In this document: piece by piece, positions 1 through 8,959 of the stretch
Position numbering within the stretch: position 1 is the first letter of the stretch
Layout: every line of letters starts with the position of its first letter
NCBI GenBank assembly: GCA_050250665.1
Contig: JBFWOF010000029.1
Location: 14,743 to 78,742, forward strand
Length of the DNA stretch: 64,000 bases
Direction of reading: 5' to 3'
DNA from: JADKFD01 sp050250665
Lineage (GTDB): Bacteria > Pseudomonadota > Gammaproteobacteria > Xanthomonadales > SZUA-5
Program-made: the position numbers and the translations under genes
The notes under the pieces: model-generated
The model's database searches: none
What the model was told of the DNA's origin: nothing
Seen by the model: only the letters and a program-made list of their open reading frames with translations

Positions 1-276
1 TGTCAGGGTCGAAAACAGAAACCACAGGCTGCCCAGCCCCGCAGCGCCAATGAATACGGTGAACATGCGACCGCCGCTGATGTGCGACAGGTCGACGATC
101 TCGTCGTAGCCGATGGTGGTGGTGGTGATGAAGGTCATGTAGAAGCAGTCGAACCACGAATACCCGGGCCCGCCAAGCAGCTTGTAGCCCAGCGTACCGA
201 TCAGCTGCACGCCCAGCAGTGCGCCCATGCCCCAGACCAGCTTCAAGCGGAATCGGTTGACCAGGGGGGCATTCAT
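1..276 (-). CDS. Potassium channel family protein (partial, C-terminus outside window)
   Basis: Reading leftward from an ATG at 276, the frame stays open to the window edge and gives 92 residues. The peptide starts MNAPLVNRF and has a hydrophobic segment, a pore-helix stretch (SWFDCFYMTFITT), a filter-like TTTIGYDE, then a second hydrophobic segment (FTVFIGAAGLGSLWFLF). This is the two-helix Ion_trans_2 layout; TIGYDE replaces the usual TVGYGD. Family members conduct K+ across the inner membrane and often carry a C-terminal RCK/TrkA-N domain, which would lie outside the window. The pore call is fairly secure; gating and exact subfamily cannot be judged from the fragment. Confidence 0.72.
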   Translation of the reverse strand, partial: MNAPLVNRFRLKLVWGMGALLGVQLIGTLGYKLLGGPGYSWFDCFYMTFITTTTIGYDEIVDLSHISGGRMFTVFIGAAGLGSLWFLFSTLT

Positions 277-563
277 CTACAGGGTCCGTGTCTGCTCTGC
301 CATCAGCGCCATTCTGCGACATGAATTCTATCCAGCCGCCTGGATCAGACTCTGTGTCTGGATCAAGAAACTGCTTCCTGAATGGCGATGGCTTGCCGGC
401 TTTACTGCGCGGATGGAGTGTCCCGCGCGCGTCTACGCCAGATTCCTGACGGTCGATCTGGAGGCGGCTTGGGTTATCGACAGCGAATGCCCCTGAAGGT
501 CGGCGCCCGCACGCTGTTTGGTCAAACCCCCGGCCAGCATCGGCGGGGATCGCCAGCCACCAG

Positions 564-2963
564 TTATTCGAAGCCGTTGGCAAACACCGTGGTGGACACG
601 GTGGTGCATAGCCCCGGAACCTGGACGTGGCTGACCAGCACATCGTCCACCCACCAGCCCTGACCTGCCACGTTGCCATCGGTGGAGAAGCGCCAGCGCA
701 GCTGGATGGTGCCGCTGAAGGCCGACAGATCGAAGTTGACAGGATTCCAGCTCAGATTGCTGCCGGTGAAGGCCGGTTGGCTGTTGGGAAAGCCGCAGGC
801 GTCGCTGCTGTTGGAGTTGTTCATCGCCGCCGGATAGCCGCCCACCGGACTGATCACCTGCCAGCTGCCGCCGCCATCGGTGGAAATTTCCACCAGGCCG
901 GCGTCCCAGCCGCTCTCGATGTCGTAGCGGGTCTGGAAACTGAGTGCCGCGTTCTGGCCCGGTGTGATGGTCATGGCCGGGCTGTACATGGCCAGGCAGG
1001 CGCTGTTCGGGTAGGTGGAGTAGTAGCTTCGGGCTCCGCTGTTGAAGACATCGCTGACCACTTCCCAGCCCACATGACGCTGGGCGCCGGTGATGTTGAG
1101 GATGGGTTGGCCCAGTTCGGCGCCGCTGACGAACTGACCGTCGCTGAGCGGTCCGAATGCGCTGGTGCTCAGGAAGACCGGGTTGTTGTCGCCGCTGCCA
1201 TTGCTGGCGTCCACGGCCTGTACGCGGTAGGCATAGGGCGTGTTGTAGGCGGCGGTGGTGTCGGCAAAGCCCAGACCGCCGAGGCCGCTGGCCAGCGTGC
1301 TCGATTGCGTGGCATTGAACTCGGTACCGGCCGAGCGCTGCACGGTGAAGGTCACCGGTCCGGCACAGCGGGGATTGGCGGCCGGCCAGCTGAGATCGAT
1401 CGCGCAGCTGCTGCTGCCGGTCGACTGGGCGTTGGCCACGCCAGCGAAATTGGGGGGCGCCGTGCACAGCCCGGTGGTCTGGGTGGCCTGGCAGGTGGAG
1501 AACTCGGACACGCAACGCTGGTCGGCGCTGCGCTGACGCACCCGGTAGCCGTAGGAGATGCCGCCCGAGACTGGTGTGTCGATCAGGCTGTTGCTGCTAA
1601 GGCCTTGAGCGATCTGCGTTTCCGGACCGCCGCAGCCATCGATGGATCGGTACACCTCGAAGCTGGCGCCAGCCTCGCCAGGTGCCCAGTTCAGCGCGAT
1701 CTGCTGATCGCCCGCCGGCACGGCGCTGAGTCCGGTGATGGCATCCGGGCCGGTGCACAGATTCGGCTCCAGCACGAACAGACCATTGCTGATGTCGCTC
1801 AGGATCACCGTGCCGCTGGCAAAATAGGGGTAGATGCTCCAGGCGCCGCTGGTACCGGAGGCGTTGCTTTCAGGATGGGTGTCGAAGAACGCCACTTCGC
1901 TGATGCTGCCGCCGTCGATCTGCGCCAGATCCAGGATGCGCAACCCCGAAAGATAGTTGGACAGATAGGCGTAGCGACCCTTGATGTAGAGATTGTGATC
2001 GGTAGCCGCCACCGCTGCGGTGTAGGTCATGTGCAGCTGCGGCGCGTCCAGATCGCTGACGTCGAATACATAGGTGCGGGTGTTGTGGCCGAAATCGATC
2101 TCGTCGATCTCGTCGTTGACCAGGAAATAGCGCGCGTCTTCGGTCAGCCAGCCCTGATGGGTGTAGGAGCTGCCGCTGTAGCTGGTGCGCGAAATCTGCA
2201 CCGGCGCGTTCTTGTTGGTGACATCGACGATGGTGACCGTGTCCTCGTTGGCGGCGAGGCAGATCTCGCGACCGATGTAGTTGGCGTCCGGACCTGAGTA
2301 GTTCACGCACTGGGCGTCATGGGTGTAGCCATCGCTGCCGAAACAGCCGGCGAAGGTGGGGGTCAACGGTGTGCGGATATCGATCGCATGCAGCCCGGCA
2401 CTGCACTGCTGCGTGCCCTGGCGTGATCCCACCGCGTAGGCAAAGCCCGAATCGGTGTTGATGACGATGTTATGGGCGCGCCCGAAGTTGTTGTAATGCG
2501 CGTCTTCGGTGAAAGTCGCGGGAGGATTGGCGACACTGCGCAGGCGGCGCAGGTCAAAGACTTGCATGCCGTGGCTGGTGGCCTCGGAAACGATGAAGGC
2601 GTAATAACCCCGGGTCTTGATGTCGCGCCATGAGGAATTGCCGCTGTGGGTGGGCAATGCCCCCAGTTGAACCGGCGACTCCGGATTGCTGATGTCGACA
2701 AAAACCGTTCCGTTGTTGCGCCCGACCAGCGCGTACTCCTTGCCGGTGTCGGGATCAGTCCAGCCCCAGATATCGTTGCCGCTGCTGCCGCCCAGTTGTG
2801 CACCAGCGATATGAGCTGCCAGATTGACGTTGGAACAGGGATAGGTGCCTTCAGCCAGACCGTCCACGCAGGGCGCGGCATGCGCCGGGACCGGCGGTGG
2901 CGTCTCCGCGTGAGCGGAATTGAACAGGGCAGCGGTCAGCAGCAACAAGATCCATCGGCTCAC
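564..2963 (-). CDS. Secreted choice-of-anchor B / LVIVD-repeat protein with FANGFE tail
   Basis: 799 residues. A clear signal peptide (about 1-20, cleavage near SAHA/ETPPP) is followed by a beta-propeller-like LVIVD-repeat region (about 55-400) with recurring 'VFVDISNPESPVQLG' and 'ILDL' strands, the signature of choice-of-anchor B proteins. Two fibronectin-III-like segments follow (about 410-600). A C-terminal jelly-roll-like region (about 610-785) contains 'GWWVDDVLVS', as in MAM-like domains of secreted proteases. The last residues are VFANGFE, a tail I know from many exported Lysobacterales proteins and probably a sorting signal. Extracellular or outer-membrane location is inferred. No catalytic residues are recognised; binding or scaffolding is likely. 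It is monocistronic, divergent from the cupin gene. Confidence 0.82.
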   Translation of the reverse strand: MSRWILLLLTAALFNSAHAETPPPVPAHAAPCVDGLAEGTYPCSNVNLAAHIAGAQLGGSSGNDIWGWTDPDTGKEYALVGRNNGTVFVDISNPESPVQLGALPTHSGNSSWRDIKTRGYYAFIVSEATSHGMQVFDLRRLRSVANPPATFTEDAHYNNFGRAHNIVINTDSGFAYAVGSRQGTQQCSAGLHAIDIRTPLTPTFAGCFGSDGYTHDAQCVNYSGPDANYIGREICLAANEDTVTIVDVTNKNAPVQISRTSYSGSSYTHQGWLTEDARYFLVNDEIDEIDFGHNTRTYVFDVSDLDAPQLHMTYTAAVAATDHNLYIKGRYAYLSNYLSGLRILDLAQIDGGSISEVAFFDTHPESNASGTSGAWSIYPYFASGTVILSDISNGLFVLEPNLCTGPDAITGLSAVPAGDQQIALNWAPGEAGASFEVYRSIDGCGGPETQIAQGLSSNSLIDTPVSGGISYGYRVRQRSADQRCVSEFSTCQATQTTGLCTAPPNFAGVANAQSTGSSSCAIDLSWPAANPRCAGPVTFTVQRSAGTEFNATQSSTLASGLGGLGFADTTAAYNTPYAYRVQAVDASNGSGDNNPVFLSTSAFGPLSDGQFVSGAELGQPILNITGAQRHVGWEVVSDVFNSGARSYYSTYPNSACLAMYSPAMTITPGQNAALSFQTRYDIESGWDAGLVEISTDGGGSWQVISPVGGYPAAMNNSNSSDACGFPNSQPAFTGSNLSWNPVNFDLSAFSGTIQLRWRFSTDGNVAGQGWWVDDVLVSHVQVPGLCTTVSTTVFANGFE

Positions 2964-3125
2964 AGCGGCATCTCACGGGAACGGGCAGAGGCAAAGGTTA
3001 GCGCAAGCCGGGCTTCACCGGTGTGATCGGGGCAGCGGCCTGGCGCATGTCTGGAAGGACAAGCTTGTGCGACAGACACGTCCCGGCCATCCTCATGGGC
3101 CGTCAGGAGCGCGAAGGACAGCGAC

Positions 3126-3470
3126 ATGAGCGATCTGGTGATGTTCGAACTCGATGGCGTGCCCGCGGAGCTGAGCGCACCGCCAGCCGAGCGGATCATT
3201 GCCGGCGAGCCCCGATTTACGACCTGGAACTTCGATGAGGCGCCGGGTGGTCTTTACGCCGGCATCTGGGAATCCACGCCCGGCCATTGGCGCATCCACT
3301 ACGACGAATGGGAGTTCTGCCAGATTCTCTCCGGCGAATCGGTGCTGCATGAAGACGGCGCCGGATCCACCCACCTGAAGGCCGGCGACAGCTTCGTCAT
3401 CCGCCCGGGTTTCCGCGGCAGCTGGGAAGTGCGGGTGACCACGCGCAAGACCTATGTCATTCGGGTGTGA
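3126..3470 (+). CDS. Cupin (DUF861-type) protein
   Basis: 114 residues forming one cupin barrel of the Cupin_3/DUF861 type. Recognisable elements are 'GIWESTPGHWRIHYDEWEFC' (cupin motif 1 region), 'ILSGESVLHEDG' and 'LKAGDSFVIRPGFRGSWEV' (motif 2). Related proteins include the ureidoglycine aminohydrolase cupin domain and many unassigned small cytosolic proteins. The classical metal-binding His/Glu set is incomplete, so metal dependence is uncertain. The ATG is preceded by AAGGA at 7 bases, which supports this start. No neighbour suggests a substrate. Confidence 0.75.
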   Translation: MSDLVMFELDGVPAELSAPPAERIIAGEPRFTTWNFDEAPGGLYAGIWESTPGHWRIHYDEWEFCQILSGESVLHEDGAGSTHLKAGDSFVIRPGFRGSWEVRVTTRKTYVIRV

Positions 3471-3516
3471 GAGGCTTGCATGAGGCACGAGGGCACGTGG
3501 CAGTGAAACACGTCGG

Positions 3517-3601
3517 CGTCATTGCGAGGAACGAAGTGACGAAGCAATCCAGTGGCTTGCAGCGCGGCATCTGGATTGCTTCGCTGCGCTCGCAATGACG
3601 C
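3517..3601. repeat. REP-like inverted repeat, family A copy 1
   Basis: Left arm GCGTCATTGCGAGGAACG.. and right arm ..CGCTCGCAATGACGC are inverted, with inner arms GAAGCAATCCAG and CTGGATTGCTTC. The same layout recurs at 39531, 46752 and 50273. It folds into a long hairpin downstream of the cupin gene. Confidence 0.85.
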
Positions 3602-3656
3602 CGACTTCCGGCTTTCAATTCCACCGCGGGTCCACCATGAGCCTTTGCACTTTGGT

Positions 3657-3696
3657 GCCCTCCGGCCCTCCGGCCCTCCCGCCCTCGTGCCCTCGT
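3657..3696. repeat. Octanucleotide tandem repeat (GCCCTCCG-type, 5 units)
   Basis: Five units: GCCCTCCG twice, GCCCTCCC, then GCCCTCGT twice. It ends 35 bases before the ATG of the phosphotransacylase gene and may overlap its promoter or leader. Confidence 0.8.
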
Positions 3697-3731
3697 TCAC
3701 CTAGTGCGTTTCCCCACCCTTCCGAGCCGCC

Positions 3732-4694
3732 ATGAACCAGCCCAAACACAAGAAATACCGAGCGCTGATCGATTACTGCAGTGATCTCACCGCCGAACCC
3801 TGCGCCGTCGTTCATCCCTGCAATGCCAGTTCGCTGATCGGCGCGGTACGCGCGGGTGAGCTCAACCTGATCGTGCCGATACTGGTGGGGCCGAAGCAGC
3901 GCATCGAGGCGGTCGCGCGCGAGGCAGATCTGGACATCAGCAAGCTGCAGCTGATCGACACCCCGCACAGCCATGCCTCGGCGGCCAGGAGTGCCGAGCT
4001 GGTGCGCGAAGGTCAGGCGCGGATGCTGATGAAGGGCAGCCTGCACACCAACGAGTTGCTGGAGGTGGTGGTCTCGCGGGATGGCGGCTTGCGCACCGAG
4101 CGCCGGATCAGCCATTGCTTCGTCATGGACGTGCCCGTGCTGGATCGGGTGGTCATCATTTCCGACGCCGCCGTCAACATCTTCCCGACGCTGGCCGAGA
4201 AGGTCGACATCGTCCAGAACGCCATCGATCTGGCGCACGCGCTGGGCAATCGCGAGCCGCTGGTGGCGATCCTGTCGGCGACCGAATCGGTCAACCCCAA
4301 GATCCAGTCGACGCTGGATGCCGCCGCCCTGTGCAAGATGGCCGATCGCGGCCAGATCACCGGCGGCCTGCTGGATGGGCCGCTGGCACTGGACAATGCC
4401 GTCAATCTCAATGCGGCCCGGATCAAGGAGATCGATTCGCCGGTGGCCGGTCGCGCCGACATCCTGATCGCGCCCGATCTGGAAGCCGGCAACATGCTGG
4501 CCAAGAGCCTGAGCTTCATGGCCGATGCCGATGCCGCCGGTATTGTCGTTGGTGCCCGTGTGCCGATCATCCTGACCAGTCGCGCCGACAGTCTGGAAAC
4601 ACGGCTGGCCTCTTCGGCCATTGCCGCATTGGTGACACGCTACCGACAGCTGCAGCTGGCCAAGGCCGTCCAGGGCGACTCGGCAAGGGGTTGA
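3732..4694 (+). CDS. Phosphate acetyl/butyryltransferase (PTA_PTB family)
   Basis: 320 residues, the size of compact phosphotransacylases that lack the N-terminal domain of long Pta. Family marks include 'MKGSLHTNELL', 'HCFVMDVP', 'ISDAAVNIFP', 'ATESVNPKIQSTLDAA' and 'DILIAPDLEAGNMLAK'. The enzyme interconverts acyl-CoA plus phosphate and acyl phosphate plus CoA in the cytosol. The next gene, acetate kinase, starts 6 bases after its stop, so the two form an operon that can make ATP from acetyl-CoA or another acyl-CoA. The sequence does not settle acetyl versus butyryl preference. No strong ribosome site is seen before the ATG; a short tandem repeat lies just upstream. Confidence 0.88.
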   Translation: MNQPKHKKYRALIDYCSDLTAEPCAVVHPCNASSLIGAVRAGELNLIVPILVGPKQRIEAVAREADLDISKLQLIDTPHSHASAARSAELVREGQARMLMKGSLHTNELLEVVVSRDGGLRTERRISHCFVMDVPVLDRVVIISDAAVNIFPTLAEKVDIVQNAIDLAHALGNREPLVAILSATESVNPKIQSTLDAAALCKMADRGQITGGLLDGPLALDNAVNLNAARIKEIDSPVAGRADILIAPDLEAGNMLAKSLSFMADADAAGIVVGARVPIILTSRADSLETRLASSAIAALVTRYRQLQLAKAVQGDSARG

Positions 4695-4700
4695 GCGCGC

Positions 4701-5879
4701 ATGGACGGCCATATTCTGGTGCTGAACGCGGGTTCCTCCAGCCTCAAGTTCGGACTCTATGACGCGTCAGCGGCCCAGCCTGCTCTGCGTCTGCGCGGAC
4801 AGATCAGTTCGCTGTCGCGGCAGCCGCAGTTCAGGGTGCGCGATGCCGAGGGCCGCAGCCGCTGCGAGCGCTCGCTGGAGGCATCATCCGGACTGTCGCA
4901 GGCGGCGGCACTGGACCAGGTCCTGGACTGGCTGGCCGAAGCGGCCGGTGAGCAAGCCATCGCCGCCGTCGGCCATCGGGTCGTGCATGGCGGCATGGCC
5001 CACGCCGATCCGATCCTGCTGACCCCTGCCGTGATCGCCGAGCTGCGCACGCTGGTGCCGCTGGCGCCACTGCATCAGCCGCACAATCTGGCCGCCATTG
5101 CGCGCGTCGCCGAGCGCCATCCGTCGATGCCGCAGGTGGCCAGCTTCGATACTGCCTTTCACCGCAGCAACAGCGATCTGGTGCAGCGTTACGCACTGCC
5201 CGAGGCGCTGCATCAGGCTGGCGTGCGCCGTTATGGCTTTCACGGGCTGTCCTATGCCTATATCGCCGGCGTCTTGCAGGATCACGACCGGCGCGCCGCC
5301 GAAGGTCGGACCATCGTGCTGCACCTGGGCTCGGGTGCCAGTCTGTGCGCCCTCCAGGGCGGTGTCAGCGTCGCCAGCAGCATGGGTTTCAGTGCGCTCG
5401 ATGGCATTCCGATGGCCAGTCGTTGCGGCGCTCTGGATCCGGGCGTGATCCTGTATCTGCTGCAGGAACGCGGCATGAGTGCCGATCAGGTGCAGGAACT
5501 GCTTTACCAGCAGTCAGGCTTGCTCGGTCTGTCAGGTATTTCCGGTGATCTGCAACGATTGAGCGAGTCGTCGGCTGCCGAGGCCAGGCTGGCCATCGAC
5601 GTGTTCGTCTATCGCATCGTCCGCGAGATCGGTTCTCTGGCCGCGGCAATGGGCGGGCTTGATGCGCTGGTGTTCACCGCCGGCATCGGCGAGCACTCGG
5701 CGCTGGTGCGCGCCGGCGTGTGCGAGGGATTGGAATGGCTGGGCATGCGTCTGGACGTAGCCGCCAACGCCCGGCATGCGCCCTGCATCAGCACTCGCGA
5801 CAGCGGGCTGCTGGCGCTGGTGATCGCCACCGACGAGGAAAGCGTCATTGCGGCCGATACGGCGCGCGTGCTGGGTTGA
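4701..5879 (+). CDS. ackA: Acetate kinase
   Basis: 392 residues, a normal length. N-terminal 'ILVLNAGSSSLKFGLY' is the phosphate-binding signature of acetokinases. 'VGHRVVHGG', 'SFDTAFH', 'RYGFHGLSYAYI' and 'LHLGSGASLCA' follow, then 'FTAGIGEHS' near the C-terminus. It converts acyl phosphate plus ADP to carboxylate plus ATP. Co-transcribed with the phosphotransacylase (6-base gap). It converges on atpG of the N-ATPase operon, with only 19 bases between the two stops and no obvious terminator. Substrate may be acetate or propionate. Confidence 0.93.
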   Translation: MDGHILVLNAGSSSLKFGLYDASAAQPALRLRGQISSLSRQPQFRVRDAEGRSRCERSLEASSGLSQAAALDQVLDWLAEAAGEQAIAAVGHRVVHGGMAHADPILLTPAVIAELRTLVPLAPLHQPHNLAAIARVAERHPSMPQVASFDTAFHRSNSDLVQRYALPEALHQAGVRRYGFHGLSYAYIAGVLQDHDRRAAEGRTIVLHLGSGASLCALQGGVSVASSMGFSALDGIPMASRCGALDPGVILYLLQERGMSADQVQELLYQQSGLLGLSGISGDLQRLSESSAAEARLAIDVFVYRIVREIGSLAAAMGGLDALVFTAGIGEHSALVRAGVCEGLEWLGMRLDVAANARHAPCISTRDSGLLALVIATDEESVIAADTARVLG

Positions 5880-5898
5880 GTCGATGGCTGGCGCTGGA

Positions 5899-6720
5899 TC
5901 AGAGCTTGCCCAGGGAGAGTTCGATGATCTCGGTGGTCATCTGTTCCTGCCGGGCGCGCTGGAAGCTGTTCTGTAGTTCCGAGGCAATCTGTTTGACATT
6001 GGACTGGGCCCTGGACATGGCCGCAGCGCGGGCCGCGTTTTCGGCGGCAAAGCCCATCATCAGCGCTTCGCACAGTTCGGCAAACACGTATTCGCTGACC
6101 AGCGCGGAGAGCAGTGCGGCGGCGGGCAGCGTAGTCAGGGGCGGGGGCTGGGTCGATCGCGGGAAGCGTCCGAAATCGAAAGGAAACAGGATGCGGCGAA
6201 TCAGCGTCTGTCCGGCATTGGCCGCATCGGCATAGAGCAACACGATCTCGGCCTCGGGTGTCTGCGCCAGACGCTCGAACAGGACATCGGCCAGCTGATT
6301 GGCCAGATCCGGCACTTCGCTGGCGTGCAGCGCGGCCTCGCTGGACCAGACTGGCGCCACCTCACGTTCCTGCAGCGCCGACAAGGTGCGTGTGCCGACG
6401 GCCAGCAGCGTGCTGCCACGCTGGTGTTCGATCAGTGCGGCATCGGCGATACGGTCGGCAAAGGTGCCGGAGAAACCCTGTGCGGCGCCGACCACGATGG
6501 CCATGCCGCGCTGCTCGGACGCTTTGGCGGCGGTGCCGGGCAGCATCGACAGCGCGGTCGACAGGGCCGCTGCCACGCTGGTCTCATGGGCGCGGATGGC
6601 CTCCAGATGCGTGCGCGCTTCCTGCTGATGGGCCACTGCCAGCGCCCGCAGCGTGGAGACGATGGTCTCGATCTCGCGGACATTGCTCAAACGATCATGG
6701 ATCTGCCTGGTCTTGTTCAC
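5899..6720 (-). CDS. atpG: N-type ATPase gamma subunit
   Basis: 273 residues; last gene of the operon. The N-terminal helix 'RLSNVREIETIVSTLRALA' and the C-terminal helix '..QSNVKQIASELQNSFQRARQEQMTTEIIEL' are the two coiled-coil strands of the F1 central stalk, with a Rossmann-like middle. It is divergent from housekeeping gamma, as in other N-ATPases. The ATG overlaps the atpA stop (ATGA). It transmits rotation between the c-ring and the catalytic hexamer. Confidence 0.9.
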   Translation of the reverse strand: MNKTRQIHDRLSNVREIETIVSTLRALAVAHQQEARTHLEAIRAHETSVAAALSTALSMLPGTAAKASEQRGMAIVVGAAQGFSGTFADRIADAALIEHQRGSTLLAVGTRTLSALQEREVAPVWSSEAALHASEVPDLANQLADVLFERLAQTPEAEIVLLYADAANAGQTLIRRILFPFDFGRFPRSTQPPPLTTLPAAALLSALVSEYVFAELCEALMMGFAAENAARAAAMSRAQSNVKQIASELQNSFQRARQEQMTTEIIELSLGKL

Positions 6721-8237
6721 GTCTTGGCGTCCGAACTCGCAGCTTCTCTCTGCGCCATTGCCGAGCGCACGCAGCTGACCAGGGTCTTGCGTGTTGCTTC
6801 GTCTATGTCATCGGCTGCCACATCAAAGGCGGCCAGCGCCGGCTCGGCATCCAGTGCAGCTGGCAGCGCCTCCTTCAGAGCCGGAAACTGCGCCAGCGGC
6901 AGCGCATCCAGGGCGCCGTCGGCGAGCGCAGCCAGCAGCGCGATCTGTGCCAGGATGGAGATCGGTGCAAAACGCTCCTGCGCCAGCAGCGCTCCGATGC
7001 GCTCGCCATGCTGCAGACGCTTTTTCATGGCAGCGTCGCCAAAGCCGCCAAAGCGCGAGAACATCTTCATTTCCAGGTACTGCGCGTAGTCCAGTCGCAC
7101 CCGTCCGGCCACCGAGCGCAAGGCGCCAGCCTGGGCCTTGCCGCCCACCCGACTGACGCTGAGGCCGATGTCCACTGCCGGTCGCTGATTGCCGGCAAAC
7201 AGCGCTGCCGAGGTGACGATCTGGCCATCGGCAATCGAGATCAGATTGGTCGGGATGTAGGCCGACAGGTTGTCGGCTTCGATTTCCGCAATCGGCAGGG
7301 CGGTCAGCGACCCGCCGCCGCGCGCCGCCGAGAGCTTGGCCGAGCGCTCCAGCAGGCGCGCATGCAGATAGAAGATGTCGCCGGGATAGGCTTCGCGTCC
7401 CGGTGGCTGACGCGACAGCAGCGCCAGTTCCCGGTGGACGGCGGCGTGTTTCGTCAGATCGTCGTAGATGATCAGGGCGTGGCCGCCCCGATCGCGCACC
7501 CATTCGGCCATGCTGGTGGCGGCGAAGGGCGCCAGCCAGCGCAGGCCCGGTTCGGCACTGGCTGGGGCCACCACGAAGATGCTGCGCTCCAGCGTACCCT
7601 GCTCGCGCACGGCTTCGATCACTCTACGCACCGCCGTGGTGCGCTGGCCGATGGCAACGTAGATGCAGACGATGTCGCTGTGCTTCTGGTTGAGCATGGC
7701 ATCGACCGCAATCGAGGTCTTGCCGGTGCTGCGCTCGCCGATGATCAGTTCGCGCTGGCCGCGGCCGATGGCAAACAAGGCGTCGATCACCAGCAGGCCG
7801 GTGGCCAGCGGCTCGCTGACAAAATCGCGCTCGATGATGGCCGGCGCCGGACGCTCGGCGGGCAGGGATTCGGTGGAGGTCACCGGACCCAGTTCATCCA
7901 GCGGTCGGCCCAGCGGATCGACCACCCGACCCAGCAGGGCCTCGCCGACCGGTACCGACAGAAGTCGGTCAGTCCGACTTACGGTCGTGCCGGCCTCCAC
8001 AGCGGTGGCCGGGTCGAGAAATGCGGCCTGCAGCGTGTCTTCGTCCAGGTTCATCACAAAGCCGCGCATGCCCCCGGCGAACAGCAGCACCTCGCCCCGG
8101 CGGGCACCGGGCAGCCCGGAAACCTGGGCCAGGCCATCGGCCACCGCAGTCACCACCCCGGTTTCCTCGGCCCGCGGGCCGAGCCTGGCCGCTGCGAGCC
8201 GTCCTTTCAGCAGCTCCAGTGGCGCGTCATTCGGCAT
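6717..8237 (-). CDS. atpA: N-type ATPase alpha subunit
   Basis: 506 residues. N-terminal beta-barrel (about 20-90), nucleotide-binding domain with a P-loop GERSTGKTS (commonly GDRQTGKTS), 'ALIIYDDLTKHA', 'YPGDIFYLHARLLERSA', 'ALPIAEIEADNLSAYIPTN' and the arginine-finger region 'VGLSVSRVGGKAQ'-like (here DIGLSVSRVGGKAQ). Non-catalytic nucleotide-binding subunit of F1. Its start overlaps the 3' end of atpF by 11 bases and its stop overlaps atpG. Confidence 0.95.
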   Translation of the reverse strand: MPNDAPLELLKGRLAAARLGPRAEETGVVTAVADGLAQVSGLPGARRGEVLLFAGGMRGFVMNLDEDTLQAAFLDPATAVEAGTTVSRTDRLLSVPVGEALLGRVVDPLGRPLDELGPVTSTESLPAERPAPAIIERDFVSEPLATGLLVIDALFAIGRGQRELIIGERSTGKTSIAVDAMLNQKHSDIVCIYVAIGQRTTAVRRVIEAVREQGTLERSIFVVAPASAEPGLRWLAPFAATSMAEWVRDRGGHALIIYDDLTKHAAVHRELALLSRQPPGREAYPGDIFYLHARLLERSAKLSAARGGGSLTALPIAEIEADNLSAYIPTNLISIADGQIVTSAALFAGNQRPAVDIGLSVSRVGGKAQAGALRSVAGRVRLDYAQYLEMKMFSRFGGFGDAAMKKRLQHGERIGALLAQERFAPISILAQIALLAALADGALDALPLAQFPALKEALPAALDAEPALAAFDVAADDIDEATRKTLVSCVRSAMAQREAASSDAKT

Positions 8238-8955
8238 GCTTCATCGCATCGGCGAGGGTCTGCAGATCGTGCGCCAGTGAGTTGTGGACCACGCCAGAGC
8301 CCGAGCGCAGTTCCAGCCCGGCGATCAGCTCGGGATCGGTCTGCACCGACCAGTCGGCGGCGCCGAGCGGCGCCAGCAGCTCGCGCAGAGCCGCCAGCTC
8401 GGCTTCCGCCAGCGGCTGTGGCGACAGCAGTTGCAGCTTGCCGCCTGCGAGCAAGGCCTTGCGATTCTGATCGGGCATGGCCTTCAGCGCCTGCAGCAGC
8501 CGTTCACCGTAGCCGGCCGGCGTCGGCGGCTGCGGCAATGCAGCCAGGGCCCGGCGGGCCATGGTCTCGGCCAGATCGCGGGCTCGCGCCAGCGTCTGTG
8601 CCTCGGCCTGCTCGATGGTCTGCGCGGCCTTGGCCCTGGCCTCGGCCACAATCTTCGTCGCGTCGAGTCGCGCCGCGTCGAGCAAGGCCCGGGTGTGGGA
8701 CTCGCTATCGGCCCGCACTGCCGCCAGCAGTTCGTGGCGTGCGGCAGTGGTGCGCTCGGCTTCGGCCTGTGCCGCGGCCGCGGCCTGTTCCGACTCGGCG
8801 CGGGCGGCCTGGGCGGCCTCCAAGGCCTGCGCGGTCTCGGCCTGACGCCGGGCGACGATCGCGGCGATCGGCTTGAACAGTAAGTGATGCAGGATCGCCA
8901 GCAGCAGCAGCACGTTGGCGATCTGGAAGCCGAAGGTGGTCCAGTCGAAACTCAT
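8227..8955 (-). CDS. atpF: N-type ATPase b subunit with delta-like C-terminus
   Basis: 242 residues, much longer than the roughly 156 of a housekeeping b subunit. One membrane helix lies near the N-terminus (about 10-28), then a long Ala/Glu/Gln/Arg helix (about 35-150) for the peripheral stalk. The last 40 or so residues, including 'TDPELIAGLELRSGSG', resemble the C-terminal end of F1 delta/OSCP (pattern DPxLIxGhxhxxGxxxhxxS). The operon has no atpH, so this tail may dock the stalk on F1. That role is inference. It follows atpE by 4 bases. Confidence 0.9.
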   Translation of the reverse strand: MSFDWTTFGFQIANVLLLLAILHHLLFKPIAAIVARRQAETAQALEAAQAARAESEQAAAAAQAEAERTTAARHELLAAVRADSESHTRALLDAARLDATKIVAEARAKAAQTIEQAEAQTLARARDLAETMARRALAALPQPPTPAGYGERLLQALKAMPDQNRKALLAGGKLQLLSPQPLAEAELAALRELLAPLGAADWSVQTDPELIAGLELRSGSGVVHNSLAHDLQTLADAMKHAE

Positions 8956-8959
8956 CGCT

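Noticed and set aside
627..2297. Long open frame (556 aa) on the opposite strand of the LVIVD-repeat gene
   Set aside because: Low-complexity Ala/Gly/Arg shadow of a convincing secreted protein with a signal peptide and domains.
6258..8876. 872-aa open frame antisense to atpG, atpA and atpF
   Set aside because: Composition is Arg/Ala/Pro/Gln-rich with no domain; the opposite strand encodes clear ATPase subunits.
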